Source of the DNA: Allomuricauda sp. | GTDB taxonomy: Bacteria; Bacteroidota; Bacteroidia; Flavobacteriales; Flavobacteriaceae | DNA: 7,243 bases | Assembly (NCBI GenBank): GCA_028289745.1 | Contig: JANQOD010000309.1 | Span: 1-7,243 of the forward strand | Direction of reading: 5' to 3' | Part shown: positions 5,768 to 7,243 of the stretch, piece by piece | Layout of the letters: every line of letters starts with the position of its first letter | How positions within the stretch are numbered: the first letter of the stretch is position 1 | Made by a program: the position numbers and the translations under genes | Notes under the pieces: generated by a model | Told to the model about the DNA's origin: nothing | Databases searched by the model: none | Seen by the model: the letters and a program-made list of their open reading frames with translations, nothing else

Positions 5768-6148
5768 ATGAACATAACAAAAGTAATCGATAAATCTGAC
5801 TGGGTTGGTGTTCTGGCCAGTGGTCTTTGTTTGGTACACTGCTTGGCCACTCCCTTTCTATTTGTGGCACATGCCAATATCGGGCTTCATGGAGAGAACC
5901 ATCCCTCTTGGTGGGGTTTTCTCGACATTGTCTTTTTATTGCTCTCTTTTTTTGCAGTGTACTGGTCAGCCAAAAACACCTCAAAAAAGTGGGTTAAATA
6001 TACCTTCTGGTGTTTTTGGGGCCTTTTGACACTGATTGTCGCAAACGAGAAATGGACGCTATTGCATCTGACCGAGGCAGCCATTTATCTACCCACTATG
6101 GGCCTGGTTTTACTTCACCTGTACAATCACCGCTATTGTCACCATTAA
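5768..6148 (+). CDS. MerC-family membrane protein
   Basis: This 126-residue protein has four predicted membrane helices (~12-34, 47-69, 75-93, 100-119). The first carries GLCLVHCLATPF with C21, H24 and C25, the characteristic metal-binding position of MerC-domain proteins. The C-terminus HLYNHRYCHH adds a cluster of His and Cys at the membrane edge. MerC of mercury operons takes up Hg2+, but many Bacteroidota MerC-domain proteins have no mer genes nearby. None is present here, so a role with zinc or another soft metal is more likely. It is transcribed divergently from the ABC/Fur operon, with the palindromic operator between, which suggests shared repression. The ATG at 5768 is well placed for the family, and no Shine-Dalgarno is visible. 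Confidence 0.88.
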   Translation: MNITKVIDKSDWVGVLASGLCLVHCLATPFLFVAHANIGLHGENHPSWWGFLDIVFLLLSFFAVYWSAKNTSKKWVKYTFWCFWGLLTLIVANEKWTLLHLTEAAIYLPTMGLVLLHLYNHRYCHH

Positions 6149-6160
6149 GACGGGATTGTT

Positions 6161-6262
6161 GTGCCGATCTTCAATGACGAACATGCGCTATGGACCGAAT
6201 CACAAGAACAGGAAAAACCTCTACTTCATTTATTCGATTTGCTGGAGAGTAAATACGTATAG
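6161..6262 (+). CDS. doubtful 33-codon reading frame downstream of and in frame with the MerC-like gene
   Basis: After the MerC stop (TAA 6146-6148) the same frame stays open for 37 codons to TAG 6260-6262, with a GTG at 6161 as the only usual start. The peptide (VPIFNDEHALWTESQEQEKP then a leucine-rich end) looks protein-like but matches nothing I know. Its last third lies antisense to the end of the small membrane protein gene. It could be a tiny gene, a decayed C-terminal extension of the MerC-like protein, or chance. Confidence 0.18.
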   Translation: MPIFNDEHALWTESQEQEKPLLHLFDLLESKYV

Positions 6263-6510
6263 ATCCATGTAAGCGTAAAAGTGGGAATGACATCCAACCC
6301 TGGGACCAATTCCTCAACAAAGGTGATGATACCTGCTGCCTGCCCCACTTTTCCCTTGTACAATCGGGTCATCAACCATCCGGCAACGGGTGCCCAAATC
6401 ACATCGGAGAAATCTCCGATTCCCGGAATCATGTATGACAGCATGCCGATGCCGTCAAGCAAAAGCCCCAACAACAGTTTTTGGTATTTGCTGTCTTTTT
6501 TATCAGCCAT
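6226..6510 (-). CDS. small conserved-looking membrane protein of unknown function
   Basis: This 94-residue protein has a charged N-terminus (MADKKDSKYQK) followed by two to three hydrophobic segments (~12-29, 34-50 and 56-88). It contains the striking polar-in-membrane stretches PGIGDFSDVIWAP (29-41) and FVEELVPGLDVIP (64-76). Both have the form acidic residue, Pro-Gly, Asp, which looks like an internal repeat of a re-entrant or helix-break motif. I recall similar short proteins in other Flavobacteriia but no assigned function. It follows folE by 39 bp on the same strand and may be co-transcribed with it. It converges with the MerC-like gene across a 77-bp gap without a clear terminator. Confidence 0.75.
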   Translation of the reverse strand: MADKKDSKYQKLLLGLLLDGIGMLSYMIPGIGDFSDVIWAPVAGWLMTRLYKGKVGQAAGIITFVEELVPGLDVIPTFTLTWIYTYLLSSKSNK

Positions 6511-6549
6511 GATCGAAAAATAGGAAATAGCGGTGAACCAAAAAAATTT

Positions 6550-7149
6550 CTACGAAAGATCTGAACTGATCAGCTTCAAGAATTCATTTCGGGTTTCTTC
6601 TTTCTTAAAAGCCCCCCTAAAGCCCGAAGTGGTCGTTACCGAATTTTGCTTCTGTACCCCACGCATCATCATGCACATATGTGCCGCCTCTATGACGACG
6701 GCCACCCCTTGTGGTTTTAAGGTATCGTTGATACATTCCAATATCTGCTCGGTCAATCGCTCCTGCACTTGCAACCTTCGTGCAAAAACATCTACGATGC
6801 GGGGCAGTTTGCTGAGCCCAACGATATGGCCATTGGGTATGTAAGCGATGTGCGCCTTGCCAAAAAAGGGCAACATGTGGTGTTCGCAAAGTGAATAGAC
6901 TTCGATGTCTTTTACAATGACCATCTCGTTGTACGATTCTTTGAACATGGCGCTCTTGAGAATGGCCGTGGCATCTTGTTTATAGCCCTGTGTCAAAAAG
7001 AGCATGGCCTTGGCGGCTCTTTCAGGCGTCTTTACGAGTCCGTCGCGAGTGAGATCCTCCCCTATTTCATCAATGATCTTTGAAAAGCGTTCTTTTACCT
7101 CATTGGTGATAGTGATATTATACTCTTCTAGGTTTTGGTATGGAGCCAT
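6550..7149 (-). CDS. folE: GTP cyclohydrolase I (FolE, type IA)
   Basis: This cytoplasmic enzyme converts GTP to 7,8-dihydroneopterin triphosphate, the first step of tetrahydrofolate (and tetrahydrobiopterin-type) pterin synthesis. The product is 199 residues from the ATG at 7149. Zinc ligands are visible: C88 and H91 in SLCEHHMLPF and C159 in AAHMCMMMRG. Catalytic His equivalents are H90 and H157. GLVKTPERAAKAM (37-49) and GLSKLPRIVDVFARRLQVQE (111-130) are classic family blocks. I chose 7149 because the protein then begins at the normal place and directly follows the upstream stop (TAA, one base, ATG); an in-frame ATG at 7182 would lie within the upstream gene. This is the zinc-dependent form, not the Zn-independent FolE2. 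Confidence 0.97.
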   Translation of the reverse strand: MAPYQNLEEYNITITNEVKERFSKIIDEIGEDLTRDGLVKTPERAAKAMLFLTQGYKQDATAILKSAMFKESYNEMVIVKDIEVYSLCEHHMLPFFGKAHIAYIPNGHIVGLSKLPRIVDVFARRLQVQERLTEQILECINDTLKPQGVAVVIEAAHMCMMMRGVQKQNSVTTTSGFRGAFKKEETRNEFLKLISSDLS

Positions 7150-7150
7150 A

Positions 7151-7243
7151 TTATTTGGTGACAGTATTAAGTTTATCGGCAAATTTTGATGTCAATTTCT
7201 TGATCTTTGGATCGATGATGAACTGGCAATACGGCTGGCTGCC
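7151..7243 (-). CDS. C-terminal 30 residues of an unidentified gene upstream of folE
   Basis: An open frame enters from the window edge and ends at TAA 7153-7151. It encodes a tail containing QPYCQFIIDPKIKKL and a lysine-rich end. Only 1 bp separates its stop from the folE ATG, which argues for a real, translationally coupled gene. I do not recognise the family from this fragment. Confidence 0.6.
   Translation of the reverse strand, partial: GSQPYCQFIIDPKIKKLTSKFADKLNTVTK

Noticed and set aside
5530..5877. 115-codon minus-strand frame spanning the divergent intergenic region
   Set aside because: Overlaps the operator, the ATPase and the MerC-like gene in other frames; the product is basic and without motif.
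5768..6148. Mercury-resistance operon based on the MerC-like gene
   Set aside because: No merA, merR, merT or merP is present; the neighbours point to Fur/Zur-type metal control instead.
6617..6889. 90-codon minus-strand frame inside folE
   Set aside because: Alternative frame of folE, whose zinc and catalytic motifs lie in the main frame.

Overview
The window reads as a chromosomal segment from a marine-type member of the Bacteroidota, most likely Flavobacteriaceae. Three things point there: the FolE and Fur-type sequences are of flavobacterial character, genes start without clear Shine-Dalgarno sequences, and TAnnTTTG-type -7 promoter elements are present. This is a judgement from sequence character; no search was run.

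Layout. Positions 1-341 (+) hold the AT-rich 3' end of an unrecognised gene. Nearly everything from 5626 down to 333 is on the minus strand and forms one tightly packed transcription unit. In transcription order it contains a LolD/MacB-type ABC ATPase (5626-5000); an FtsX/MacB-type permease with a His/Asp/Glu-rich extracytoplasmic loop (5003-3732); two tandem secreted paralogues sharing a CxxC signature, CFFCG (3739-3299 and 3294-2857); a Fur-family regulator, probably Zur-like (2846-2442); and a secreted purple-acid-phosphatase-like metallophosphoesterase (2413-548). Junctions are 4-bp overlap, 8-bp overlap, 4 bp, 10 bp and 28 bp. After a 77-bp gap lies a 45-codon gene (470-333) whose product packs seven cysteines into 14 residues. 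It resembles a metallothionein and is short enough to be missed by ordinary gene calling.

A MerC-family membrane protein (5768-6148) is transcribed divergently from the ATPase. Their shared 141-bp intergenic region contains a perfect 10-1-10 inverted repeat (5658-5678), flanked on each side by a TAnnTTTG-like -7 element. I read it as the single operator through which the Fur-family protein controls both the operon, including its own gene, and merC.

The right end is housekeeping on the minus strand: the C-terminal tail of an unidentified gene (7243-7151), folE (GTP cyclohydrolase I, 7149-6550) and a small conserved-looking membrane protein (6510-6226).

Interpretation. The combination of ABC ATPase, His-rich FtsX-like permease, secreted CxxC proteins, Fur/Zur regulator, MerC protein and Cys-rich peptide looks like a metal (probably zinc) homeostasis system of the cell envelope. 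It recalls the Zur-controlled ABC loci of proteobacteria (Vibrio zrgABCDE, Pseudomonas PA4063-PA4066) but lacks the DUF2796/ZrgA component and adds a phosphoesterase and a metallothionein-like peptide. Metal identity and transport direction are inference. No tRNA, rRNA, CRISPR array, insertion sequence or convincing intrinsic terminator was found.
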